Shown here piece after piece: positions 51,608 to 59,705 of a stretch of 64,000 nucleotides of DNA (position 1 is the first letter of the stretch; each line of letters begins with the position of its first letter). The position numbers and the translations under genes were made by a program. Under the pieces are notes generated by a model, which saw only the letters and a list, made by a program, of their open reading frames with translations, ran no database searches and was not told the DNA's origin. Source of the DNA: Pseudochelatococcus sp050946405 (lineage in GTDB: Bacteria > Pseudomonadota > Alphaproteobacteria > Rhizobiales > Beijerinckiaceae); contig NZ_JBMNUS010000011.1 in assembly GCF_050946405.1 (NCBI RefSeq), forward strand, positions 85,273-149,272, read 5' to 3'.

Positions 51608-53290
51608 TCAGGACGCTCGCGCGAGTGCGGCGGCAAGCGCCCCGGCGTCGATCTCTCTTGTGGGGCGTCTCCAGCCGCCGAAACAAGTGTTTGATTGCGA
51701 CCTGAGTTTTTCAACCTCTTCTTTTTGAGCTTGGTGCTCCTGCAATGCTGTACCACCTTGTTGAAAATCCGTACGAAGAGCTGTAACAACGTCCGCGATC
51801 TTAACTGCCAGTTCCGCGATGGCATCTTCCGACAGAGGCAGGTTCTTACCTTGTGTTGCCGTCGTGATGGCGAATTTGGTGATCTTTCGGAACTGCTGTT
51901 CCGCATCATGACCTGTGTTCAAGAGACCTTGGTGCTGTAATTCTGCGATTAACTTTTTTTGTAGATTAAATACGTAAGATTCTTGTGCTAAACTAACAAC
52001 ATGGCCGAAATCTGGGCAGCTTTTATTGACCGAAAAGTTGATTTTTTGGCTGCCACTGCTGTAGCTGTATGAAAGCTGAGTTGACGAGTTCTGCAAGTCT
52101 GTGAGCGTGGCGTTGGACTGATACTTATGTTTCTCCATGAAATTTCCGGTTAAATATCTATTTCTCTCAAGCGTATTTAGCGACGTAATGAGTGCCATCG
52201 GGCTTCGTGTAAGCGAAGCCTTGCTAGTGGTAGCGGCGTTGGTTTTTTTGCTGATGCTGGTTTCGACGACTATATTCAAGGCAGACGAAATATCCGTCAG
52301 GGTGAGTTTTTCGGTGCCGGAGCGATCTGTGTCGGCGCTGACGATGCACCCTTCCAGTCCGAGCGCTTCCAGAGCTGCTCTGACGTTGGGGTCAAAGCTC
52401 ACGGTTCCCGCGCGCAATTCGTTGTTCTGGGATACGCTGACGTCCGCGTTGTTCACCGCATTTATCACGGCGTTACTTAATGCATCGAGTTGAGCTTGAC
52501 TCGGCTTGCTCGTAAGTGTCGACGCCATGCTCTTTGCCTGCGCGACAACAACTTCGGCAGTTTCGTATGCGATGACAGCCTTCAACGTCTCTCGGAGCTG
52601 TGGATCGTCTATCGCAGCCTCGCGGCCTTTCGGATCTGTTCTCATGTCAAGAACGGTAGGCACCGGGACGCCATTTTCGTTTTCGGCGAGGGCGATGATG
52701 CTGGTCTTCAATCCAAGATTGTCCAGGGCGCCTCTTATGCCGGGATCGGAGCGCAACGCTGCCGCCGGATTGCTGACGGCGGCGGTATTTTCAAGCGCTG
52801 CGAAGATAGCCTCGCGCAGTTTATCGATCTGGGCAGGGGCCGCGCCCTCGACATGCGCCGTCGCCTGCATCGCAAGTTCGTGGGCCGTCAGATAGTTGTT
52901 GATCTGCGTCTCGCTCGTGGCGCTAAAGCTGATGTCAGCATGTTGCTCGCCCACGGCGAGATGAAGCGTGCCAGCGCGCTCGCCGGCGCTGCCATCAGCA
53001 GACGCGGACAGGTTGTATGCCACGTTCACATGCCGCAAGGCATCGGGCTTCATATGGGAGAGCACGGTTTTCAGCAGATCAACGGCCGATCCGCCCGCGG
53101 CAGTCCGAACTTCCGCCTTGAATTCATTCAAGGCTCTCGCTTTGTCATTCAGCTGCGTTGCCGACTTCGACAGTTTGTCCGACAATGTTAACAGATGCGA
53201 CGCATCCTGCGACCCTTGGCCCCGTTGCGTCTGCTCGACCTGTTGCAATGCACCCAATATGGAACGTGATCCAAAAAGAGAAACACTCAT
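51608..53290 (-). CDS. Orphan 560-residue protein of unknown function in AT-rich, probably acquired DNA
   Basis: I recognise no family. The ATG at 53290 has GGGGCG seven bases upstream and a good promoter behind it. No signal peptide or transmembrane helix is evident. The protein is polar and mostly helical. Residues about 154-216 and 267-334 are a diverged internal duplication (QxDxL...DPxxRxALxxLGL...I...G...T...D in both; 12 of 35 identical over the best part). A Ser/Asn/Thr-rich region (about 340-425) follows, then a helical region to about 535. The last 25 residues are encoded by GC-rich DNA unlike the rest. Codon usage and base composition differ sharply from both neighbouring operons. 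A secreted effector or a phage- or plasmid-derived cargo protein is possible but unproven. Confidence 0.8.
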   Translation of the reverse strand: MSVSLFGSRSILGALQQVEQTQRGQGSQDASHLLTLSDKLSKSATQLNDKARALNEFKAEVRTAAGGSAVDLLKTVLSHMKPDALRHVNVAYNLSASADGSAGERAGTLHLAVGEQHADISFSATSETQINNYLTAHELAMQATAHVEGAAPAQIDKLREAIFAALENTAAVSNPAAALRSDPGIRGALDNLGLKTSIIALAENENGVPVPTVLDMRTDPKGREAAIDDPQLRETLKAVIAYETAEVVVAQAKSMASTLTSKPSQAQLDALSNAVINAVNNADVSVSQNNELRAGTVSFDPNVRAALEALGLEGCIVSADTDRSGTEKLTLTDISSALNIVVETSISKKTNAATTSKASLTRSPMALITSLNTLERNRYLTGNFMEKHKYQSNATLTDLQNSSTQLSYSYSSGSQKINFSVNKSCPDFGHVVSLAQESYVFNLQKKLIAELQHQGLLNTGHDAEQQFRKITKFAITTATQGKNLPLSEDAIAELAVKIADVVTALRTDFQQGGTALQEHQAQKEEVEKLRSQSNTCFGGWRRPTREIDAGALAAALARAS

Positions 53291-53336
53291 AATAATCGCC
53301 CCAAAAAATAAGGATAAAATATGGCAATGATCAGCC

Positions 53337-53363
53337 ATTATAAAATATTTAAAAAAGAGTCAA
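53337..53363 (-). promoter_or_regulatory. Sigma-70-type promoter of the orphan gene
   Basis: On the minus strand TTGACT (53358-53363) and a perfect TATAAT (53337-53342) are separated by 15 nt, or 16 if ATTGAC is used as the -35. Transcription would start near 53330, giving a 5' leader of about 40 nt. This is unusually close to the enterobacterial consensus for this genome. Confidence 0.65.
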
Positions 53364-53364
53364 T

Positions 53365-53413
53365 ACAGTTTTATGACAGTTTTGTCGCAATCCCGACGGT
53401 TTTGTCGCGATCC
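53365..53413 (-). repeat. Phased direct repeats upstream of the orphan promoter
   Basis: GACAGTTTTGTCGCAATCC (53375-53393) and GACGGTTTTGTCGCGATCC (53395-53413) are 17 of 19 identical with a 20-bp period. A third partial copy (ACAGTTTTATG) begins at 53365. They lie just upstream of the -35 box, the position of activator or repressor sites. Each unit also contains a small GACA/TGTC dyad. Confidence 0.7.
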
Positions 53414-53457
53414 GGCTGAACTGACGCTTCGCGCGGGGCCGCGGGAGGGACGAAAGC

Positions 53458-54249
53458 CTACCGCCCCGGCAGCGCGGCGCGTTTCGTCGCCAGCGACGAG
53501 CCGACCACCACCACCGTCACCACCAGCAGCATCAGCGACGACAGCGCGTTGATCTCCGGCGACAGGCCGCGCCGCGCCTTGTTGAAGATCTCCATGGGCA
53601 GGGTGGAGGTGCCGGGGCCGGTGACGAAGCTGGCGATCACCACGTCGTCCAGCGACAGGGTGAAGGCAAGCAGGAAGCCCGCCAGCACCGAAGGCGCGAT
53701 CAGCGGCAGGGTGATGGTGAAGAAGGTGCGCACCGGCGGGCAGCCGAGATCCTGCGCCGCTTCTTCCAACGCGCGGTCGAAGGTGACGAGCCGCGATTGC
53801 ACCACCACCGCGACATAGCACATCGTGAATGTCGTATGCGCCAGCGTCACCGTCCAGAAGCCGCGCTCCGCTCCCACCGAGACGAAGAACAGCAGCAGCG
53901 ACAGGCCGGTGACGACTTCCGGCATCACCATCGGCGCGTAGACCATGCCGGTGAACAGCGGCCGCCCCCAGAAACGCGTGTAGCGCACCAGCGCCAGCGC
54001 CGCGAGCGTGCCGAAGAAGGTGGCGATGGCCGCCGACAGCGCCGCGATGGCCAGCGAATTGCCGAGCGCCGTCAGCAGCGGCGCGTTGTGCCACAGCGCC
54101 ACATACCAGCGCGTGGAAAAGCCGCCCCAAACGTTGAGCAGTTGCGAGTCGTTGAAGGAATAGACGATCAGCACCAGCAGCGGCAGGTAGAGGAAGGCGA
54201 AGCCGAAGGTGAGCGCCGTGGCGTCGAAGGGCGTGAAACGGCGGGTCAT
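53458..54249 (-). CDS. potI: Putrescine/spermidine ABC transporter permease PotI
   Basis: 263 residues, six predicted helices. TFGFAFLYLPLLVLIVYSFNDSQLLNVWGGFSTRWYVALW is the PotI/PotC N-terminus. The EAA-type loop reads LEEAAQDLGCPPVRTFFTITLPLIAPSVLAGF and is followed by TLSLDDVVIASFVTGPGTSTLPMEIF, also typical. The start overlaps the potH stop by four bases. It is the last gene of potGHI; the orphan gene begins about 170 bp further on. Confidence 0.93.
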   Translation of the reverse strand: MTRRFTPFDATALTFGFAFLYLPLLVLIVYSFNDSQLLNVWGGFSTRWYVALWHNAPLLTALGNSLAIAALSAAIATFFGTLAALALVRYTRFWGRPLFTGMVYAPMVMPEVVTGLSLLLFFVSVGAERGFWTVTLAHTTFTMCYVAVVVQSRLVTFDRALEEAAQDLGCPPVRTFFTITLPLIAPSVLAGFLLAFTLSLDDVVIASFVTGPGTSTLPMEIFNKARRGLSPEINALSSLMLLVVTVVVVGSSLATKRAALPGR

Positions 54250-55202
54250 CGGGCCTTCTCCAGCCTGCGCGTCTCAATCTCGCGATAGATCATCACCGGG
54301 CCGACGACGATGATCAGCAGCACCACCGCCACCGCCGAAGCCAGGGGCCAGTCGCGGTTTCTGAAGAACTCGTCCGACAGCGTCTTGCCGATCATCAGCG
54401 AATCCGCGCCGCCCAGCAGTTCGGGAATGACGTATTCGCCCACGATCGGGATGAAGCACAGCAACGCTCCGGCCAGAATGCCCGGCAACGCCAGCGGCAC
54501 CGTGATGCGCCAGAACGCGCGCCACGGCGGACAGCCGAGATCCTGCGCCGCCTCAAGCAGCGTCCAGTCCAGTTTCTCAAGCGTCGCGTACAGCGGCAGC
54601 ACCATGAACGGCAGGTAGGAATAGACCACGCCGATGAAGATGGCCGTGTCCGTGTTCAGGATCTGCAACGGCCGGTCGATGACGCCTGCGCTCATCAGCA
54701 CCGTGTTGAGCAGCCCTTCCGGCTTCAGGATGCCGATCCAGGCGTAGACGCGGATCAGGAAGCTCGTCCAGAACGGCAGGATCACCAGCATCAGCAGCAC
54801 GGGCCGGCGGTTCTCGGGCGCCTTCGCCATCGCATAGGCCATGGGAAAGCCGATGGCGAGCAGCAGCGCCGTCGAGATCGCCGCGATCCTGAGCGACGAG
54901 AACGCCGAGGCGAGATAGAGATAATCGTCCGCGAGCAGCAGGAAGTTGTCGAGGTTGAGTTCGCCCGCCGCCGCCACGATGCCGGCCCAGCCCGCCGCCC
55001 AATCGAAAACGGGCGTGTAGGGCGGCTGCGCTGTCGCCGGCTGCGACATCGACATCCTGAACACGATGGCGAAGGGCGTGAGAAAGAAGATCAGCAGCCA
55101 CAGGAAGGGCAGGGCGGGCACGATCGCCCGCACCGGCGACGGCGTGCGCGAGAAGGGTTTGGGCGCGGTGGCCTGCGCGATGATCGCGGAATTGTCGCTC
55201 AT
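54246..55202 (-). CDS. potH: Putrescine/spermidine ABC transporter permease PotH
   Basis: 318 residues, six helices after a short cytoplasmic tail. ALPFLWLLIFFLTPFAIVFRMSMS, LVILPFWTSFLIRVYAWIGILKPEGLLN and the EAA-type loop LLEAAQDLGCPPWRAFWRITVPLALPGI are followed by VIPELLGGADSLMIGKTLSDEFFRNRDWPLASA, all close to E. coli PotH in order and length. It is 11 bp after potG and overlaps potI. Confidence 0.93.
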   Translation of the reverse strand: MSDNSAIIAQATAPKPFSRTPSPVRAIVPALPFLWLLIFFLTPFAIVFRMSMSQPATAQPPYTPVFDWAAGWAGIVAAAGELNLDNFLLLADDYLYLASAFSSLRIAAISTALLLAIGFPMAYAMAKAPENRRPVLLMLVILPFWTSFLIRVYAWIGILKPEGLLNTVLMSAGVIDRPLQILNTDTAIFIGVVYSYLPFMVLPLYATLEKLDWTLLEAAQDLGCPPWRAFWRITVPLALPGILAGALLCFIPIVGEYVIPELLGGADSLMIGKTLSDEFFRNRDWPLASAVAVVLLIIVVGPVMIYREIETRRLEKAR

Positions 55203-55213
55203 GCCGCCCCCCG

Positions 55214-56482
55214 CTAGTGCGTCAGCAGCACGCCGGCCTCGGGCGCGAAGGTGATGTGCACCTTGTCGTCCCAGGTCAGCGGCTGCGCGACGAAACGGCT
55301 GGCGTTGGCGCGCGACACGCGCACGATCTGGCCGCTCGCGAGCTTCACGAGGTAGATCGTCCAGTCGCCGAGATAGCCGATATCCCAGATCTCGCCCGTG
55401 AGCAGGTTGGGCGTGTCTTCCGCGCCAAGTGGGCCTTCCGCGCCAAGTGGGCCTTCCGCGCCAAGTGGGCCTTCCGCGCGAGGCGCGCCTTGCGGCGCCT
55501 CGCGGTGCAGCACGAGCTTTTCGGGCCGCAGCGCGATGGCCACCTCCTGCCCCTGTTGCACCGTGACGCCCGAGGGCGCCTCGATGGCGAGGGAGCCCTC
55601 GCCGTCCTTGCGCTCGATCCGCAGCCGGCCGTCTCCGGCCGCGCCGACGCGGCCCTCGATGATGTTCACGTCGCCGATGAATTCCGCCACATAGCGGCTG
55701 GCAGGCTGTTCGTAGACCTGTCCGGGCGGCGCGATCTGCTTGATGGTGCCCTTGTCCATCACCGCGATGCGGTCGGCCATCACCATGGCTTCTTCCTGAT
55801 CGTGGGTGACGACGAGGAAGGTCATGCCGAGATTGACTTGCAGGTCCATCAGCTCGAACTGCGTCTCTTCGCGCAGCTTCTTGTCCAGCGCGCCGAGCGG
55901 CTCGTCGAGCAGCAGCACCTTGGGGCGCTTGACGAGCGCGCGCGCCAGGGCGACGCGCTGGCGCTGGCCGCCGGAGAGCTGGTCCGGCTTGCGCCGCGCG
56001 AAGGGGGCGAGCTGCACGAGGCGCAGCATCTCCGCCACCCGGTCCGCGATCTCGCGCTTCGGCACGCCGTCCTGCGCCAGCCCGAAGGCGATGTTCTTCT
56101 CCACGTTCATGTGCGGGAAAAGCGCGTAGGACTGGAACATCATGTTGACCGGCCGCCGGTGCGGGGGAATGCCGCTCACCACCTGGTCGGCCAGCACGAT
56201 GCGGCCCTCCGTCGGCTCCTCGAAGCCGGCGAGCATGCGCATCAGCGTCGTCTTGCCGCAGCCGGAGGGGCCGAGCAGGCAGAAGAACTCGCGCTCGAAG
56301 ATATGCAGGGTGAGGTTATCCACAGCGATGAAGTCGCCGAAGCGCTTCGTGACGGCTTCGTAGCGGATAAGGGGTTTCGCGCTCGGGTCGAGCCAGGGCG
56401 CGAAATCGCGCCGGACCGCGCCGATGGCCAGCGAATCGCGCTTGCGCGCTTCCGTTCGAGCTTCCGTGCGAACCTCAGTCAT
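55214..56482 (-). CDS. potG: Putrescine/spermidine ABC transporter ATP-binding protein PotG
   Basis: 422 residues. The ABC domain spans about 38-275: Walker A GPSGCGKT at 71-78, signature LSGGQRQR, Walker B VLLLDEP and a switch histidine in VVTHDQEEAM. A C-terminal TOBE domain follows, interrupted near residues 345-370 by three perfect six-residue repeats (EGPLGA) encoded by an 18-bp tandem repeat. The Glu/Arg/Thr-rich N-terminal tail is unusual. The start at 56482 has no clear ribosome site. The gene is divergent from puuA, and no potF is adjacent. Confidence 0.92.
   Translation of the reverse strand: MTEVRTEARTEARKRDSLAIGAVRRDFAPWLDPSAKPLIRYEAVTKRFGDFIAVDNLTLHIFEREFFCLLGPSGCGKTTLMRMLAGFEEPTEGRIVLADQVVSGIPPHRRPVNMMFQSYALFPHMNVEKNIAFGLAQDGVPKREIADRVAEMLRLVQLAPFARRKPDQLSGGQRQRVALARALVKRPKVLLLDEPLGALDKKLREETQFELMDLQVNLGMTFLVVTHDQEEAMVMADRIAVMDKGTIKQIAPPGQVYEQPASRYVAEFIGDVNIIEGRVGAAGDGRLRIERKDGEGSLAIEAPSGVTVQQGQEVAIALRPEKLVLHREAPQGAPRAEGPLGAEGPLGAEGPLGAEDTPNLLTGEIWDIGYLGDWTIYLVKLASGQIVRVSRANASRFVAQPLTWDDKVHITFAPEAGVLLTH
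55417..55470 (-). repeat. 18-bp tandem repeat, three perfect copies, inside potG
   Basis: CTTCCGCGCCAAGTGGGC is repeated at 55417-55434, 55435-55452 and 55453-55470, followed by a half copy. It keeps frame and encodes (EGPLGA)3 in a linker of the TOBE region. Perfect identity suggests recent slippage and possible length variation between strains. Confidence 0.9.
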
Positions 56483-56691
56483 TGGCGCGTCAGTCTCCGC
56501 ATTGCCGGCACGGATACGCGGGCCGTGCTCCCTCGTCCCATCGGCGGAAAACGTTAACGGCGGCGCGCTGTCGCCGCAAGCGCCTTCGTTTCCCCAACTC
56601 ACACCGGCACGATCGGGGGATTTGATGTCAGATGATTGACAGAAGCCGCTTCCCCGCTGTTACTGCCTGCGGCAGACGCAACGGGTGATCG

Positions 56692-58089
56692 ATGAACAGG
56701 AAGAAAACGCCTCAGAAGAGAAGCGTGCGCAGCAGGCGCGGCGCCGCGGACATCGACGACGCGCGCGACTTCATGGCGCGCGCCGGCGTCGAGGAGATCG
56801 AGTGTCTGGTGCCCAACCAGGCGGGCGTCGCGCGCGGCAAGGTGATGCCGGCGGAGAAATTTCTCGGCAACCCGGCCATGAGCATGCCGGGCTCCATCTT
56901 CTACCAGACCATCGCCGGCAACTACCCCGAGGAAGTGCTGGAGCGCGAGATGCCCTCCGACGGCGACCTCGTGCTGCGGCCGGACTTTTCCACGCTCACC
57001 GCCGTGCCGTGGGAGAGCGACCCGACGGCGCAGGTCATCCATGACGCCTTCTACCGCGACGGGCGCGCGGTGGACAACGCGCCGCGGCAGGTGCTGAAGC
57101 GGGTGCTCGAATTCTATCGCCGCAGCGGCTGGAAGGCGGTCGTCGCGCCGGAAATCGAGTTCTATCTCGTCAAGCGCAACACGGACCCCGATTATCCGCT
57201 GGAGCCGCCGATCGGCCGCTCGGGGCGGGCGGAGATCGGCCGGCAGGCTTATTCCATCTCCGCCGTCAACGAGTTCGACGACCTGTTCGAGGACATCTAC
57301 GACTATTCCGAGGCGCAGGGCCTCGCCATCGACGCGCTCATTCACGAAGAGGGCGCGGGGCAGATGGAAATCAACCTGCGCCACGGCGATCCGCTCGATC
57401 TCGCCGACCAGGTGTTCCTGTTCAAGCGCACCATCCGCGAGGCGGCGCTCCAGCATGACATGTACGCCACGTTCATGGCCAAGCCCATCGCCCGCCAGCC
57501 GGGCTCGGCCATGCACATCCACACTTCGGTCGTGGATATGAAAACGGGCCGCAACCTGTTCTCGGCCGAGGACGGAACGCCGTCGCCGGCCTTCTTCTCC
57601 TTCATCGCCGGCTTGCAGACCTATCTGCCGGCGGCGATGCCCATGCTCGCGCCCTACGTCAATTCGTATCGCCGGCTCACGCGCCACTCCACCGCGCCCA
57701 TCAACGTGCGCTGGGGTTACGACAACCGCACCACCGGCCTGCGCGTGCCGCCGTCCGACGCCGATGCGCGGCGCGTCGAGAACCGTGTGCCGTCGTCCGA
57801 CGCCAACCCCTATCTCGCCATCGCCGCCACGCTCGCCTGCGGCTATCTCGGCGTCGAGGCCGGCTTGCAGCCCGGCGAGCCGGTCTCGGGTTCCGCCTAC
57901 AACCTCGATTTCGATCTGCCGCGCGGCATCCTGGAGGCGGTGAGCGAACTCAGCGAGTGCACGCCGCTCATCGAGGTGCTGGGCGAGAGCTTCGTCAACA
58001 CCTATTCGGCGGTCAAGCGCACGGAATACGAAACCTTCATGCAGGTGATCAGCCCGTGGGAGCGCGAATATCTGCTACTGAACGTCTGA
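56692..58089 (+). CDS. puuA: Glutamine-synthetase-family gamma-glutamylputrescine synthetase (PuuA type)
   Basis: 465 residues. The N-terminal beta-grasp domain (about 20-125) is followed by the catalytic domain with APEIEFYLVKRN (metal-binding Glu), GAGQMEINLRHGDPL, the ATP loop GSAMHIHTSVVD, and the NVRWGYDNRTTGLRVP segment with R/N active-site residues. It lacks the glutamine-synthetase adenylylation-site tyrosine region. The neighbouring polyamine transporter genes and an FAD oxidoreductase support glutamylation of putrescine or another polyamine as the function. Substrate specificity is inference. It is divergent from potG. Confidence 0.88.
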   Translation: MNRKKTPQKRSVRSRRGAADIDDARDFMARAGVEEIECLVPNQAGVARGKVMPAEKFLGNPAMSMPGSIFYQTIAGNYPEEVLEREMPSDGDLVLRPDFSTLTAVPWESDPTAQVIHDAFYRDGRAVDNAPRQVLKRVLEFYRRSGWKAVVAPEIEFYLVKRNTDPDYPLEPPIGRSGRAEIGRQAYSISAVNEFDDLFEDIYDYSEAQGLAIDALIHEEGAGQMEINLRHGDPLDLADQVFLFKRTIREAALQHDMYATFMAKPIARQPGSAMHIHTSVVDMKTGRNLFSAEDGTPSPAFFSFIAGLQTYLPAAMPMLAPYVNSYRRLTRHSTAPINVRWGYDNRTTGLRVPPSDADARRVENRVPSSDANPYLAIAATLACGYLGVEAGLQPGEPVSGSAYNLDFDLPRGILEAVSELSECTPLIEVLGESFVNTYSAVKRTEYETFMQVISPWEREYLLLNV

Positions 58090-58203
58090 ACGCATGAAAA
58101 CGCGCGTTCGCGGGCGGGGCCGTTTGCTCCGTCCGCCGGAAATATTTGCCGGTCTCCCAATCGTTACCGTGTTTTCCCTTCCCCATTGCGGACCTGACGG
58201 CCG

Positions 58204-59511
58204 ATGGCGCCATCTCCCCTGACCAATCTCTATGCGGTGCGGGCCGACGCCCGCGCCTTGCGCCCGGCTCTGGCGGGCGACGATAACGTGGCCGACGTGT
58301 GCATCGTCGGCGCGGGTTTCACCGGGCTCGGCGCCGCGCGGGCCGCGGCGCTCGCGGGGGCGGCCGTGCGCGTCGTCGAGGCGGCGCGTGTCGGCGCCGG
58401 CGCTTCCGGCGTCAACGGCGGGCAGGTGCATCCCGGCCAGCGGCGCGATCAGGCCTGGCTCGAGGCGCAGGTGGGCGAGGCGCGTGCGCGCGAGCTGTGG
58501 GACATGGCCGAAGAGGCGCGGCGGGATCTCGTGGCTGTGGTCGCCGCGCTCGCCGGCGATTCCGAAACCGATTGCGCCTTCCGTCCCGGCCTGCTGCTGC
58601 TCGCGCATCGCGCGCGCCATTTCCGGGCGCTGGCGGAGGATGCCGGGCATCTCGCGCGCCGTTACGGCGTGCCGGACCTTGAGGTTCTCGATGCGCGCGG
58701 GGTGGAAAGATACACGCGCATGCGCGGCTGTCACGGCGGCGTATACAATCCGCACGGCGGTCATCTCGATCCGCTGGCGCTCGCGCGCGGTCTCGCGCGG
58801 CTGGCGGAGGACGCGGGCGCGCGCATCCATGAGCAATCGCCCGTCCGCCGCGTCGTGCGGGAGGGGCAGGGGTGGCGCGTCGTCACCGATGCAGGCGCGG
58901 TGCGGGCGAAAGCGGTGCTGCTCACCGGCGACGGCTCTCTCGATCCGCTGTCGGAGGAGACGGCGGCGCATGTGGCTCCGCTGGTGAACTTCATGATCGC
59001 CACCGCGCCGCTCGCCCCGGCGCTGGCGGACAGCGTGCTGGCCGGCCCCATCGCCGCTTCCGACACCCGGTTCGTGGTCAATTATTTTCGCCGCACCGAC
59101 GATAACCGCATCATTTTCGGCGGCGGCGAGAGCTATGGCGCGGGCCTGCCGGCGGATTTCGCCACGCGCGTGCGCGGGCGCATGCTGGCGCTCTATCCGC
59201 AGCTTGCGGATGCCGCCGTTACGCATGGCTGGGGCGGAAGGCTCGGCATCACCGCCACGCGTCTGCCGTTCGTCCGCCGGCTGGAAGGCGGCGTTCAGGA
59301 CGGGCTCTATGTCGCTTCGGGCTATTCGGGGCAGGGCGTGATGCTCGGCCCCTATACGGGACGCATCGTTGCGGACGCGATCGGCGGCGACACCCTGCGC
59401 TTCGACCGGATGGCCGCGCTGCCGGTTCCCGCTTTACCCGGCGGCCGCTGGCTGCGCCGTCCGCTGATGACGGCCGCGATGATCGGCTTCGGCCTGCTGG
59501 ATCGATTCTAG
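58204..59511 (+). CDS. puuB: FAD-dependent oxidoreductase (gamma-glutamylputrescine oxidase, PuuB type)
   Basis: 435-residue DAO-family flavoenzyme. The Rossmann dinucleotide motif is VCIVGAGFTGLGAARAAALAGAAVRVVEAARVGAGASGVNGGQ (about 33-75), where the GASGxNGGQ part is characteristic of PuuB-like oxidases. NYFRRTDDNRIIFGGGESYG and the C-terminal LYVASGYSGQGVMLGPYTGRIVA close the FAD site. It acts after PuuA in polyamine breakdown and is 114 bp downstream of it on the same strand. The TAG stop is the first triplet of repeat copy 5. Confidence 0.88.
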   Translation: MAPSPLTNLYAVRADARALRPALAGDDNVADVCIVGAGFTGLGAARAAALAGAAVRVVEAARVGAGASGVNGGQVHPGQRRDQAWLEAQVGEARARELWDMAEEARRDLVAVVAALAGDSETDCAFRPGLLLLAHRARHFRALAEDAGHLARRYGVPDLEVLDARGVERYTRMRGCHGGVYNPHGGHLDPLALARGLARLAEDAGARIHEQSPVRRVVREGQGWRVVTDAGAVRAKAVLLTGDGSLDPLSEETAAHVAPLVNFMIATAPLAPALADSVLAGPIAASDTRFVVNYFRRTDDNRIIFGGGESYGAGLPADFATRVRGRMLALYPQLADAAVTHGWGGRLGITATRLPFVRRLEGGVQDGLYVASGYSGQGVMLGPYTGRIVADAIGGDTLRFDRMAALPVPALPGGRWLRRPLMTAAMIGFGLLDRF

Positions 59512-59614
59512 AGCATTTCGGTGTTTCGCTGAAACGCCGAAATGCTCTATCTTATTGACTTGACGCATTTTTTTCACGCAAAGCGGTATCAACTTTGCTT
59601 GAAAACGCTATAGC
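59509..59614 (+). repeat. Intergenic repeat element, copy 5 (type B)
   Basis: TAGAGCATTTCGGTGTTTCG, then GAAACGCCGAAATGCTCTA forming a long hairpin, then TCTTATTGACTTGACGCA and GCAAAGCGGTATC...CTTTGC. Nearly identical to the first half of the element after bamD (32474-32580). Its TAG is the puuB stop codon. Confidence 0.85.
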
Positions 59615-59632
59615 ACAATTGTTGCTGCAACG

Positions 59633-59665
59633 AATGGTCCGGCGGCATATCGCCGGACCATTTGC
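59633..59665. terminator. Strong hairpin between convergent puuB and cytochrome c genes
   Basis: Perfect 12-bp stem (59633-59644 with 59651-59662) with a GCATAT loop, followed on the plus strand by TTGCTTGTTT. It probably ends plus-strand transcription from puuB; the T-tract is imperfect and on one side only. Confidence 0.6.
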
Positions 59666-59705
59666 TTGTTTGAGCGGGTTTTTCCGGGAAAGCGGCGTCC
59701 GCGCG

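Noticed and set aside
52137..53191. Plus-strand open frames across the orphan gene
   Set aside because: They lack well-spaced ribosome sites, overlap each other, and only the minus-strand frame has a promoter and start region.
53360..54277. 305-codon minus-strand frame overlapping potI
   Set aside because: Wrong frame relative to potI, which has the full permease signature; Arg/Ala-rich shadow translation.
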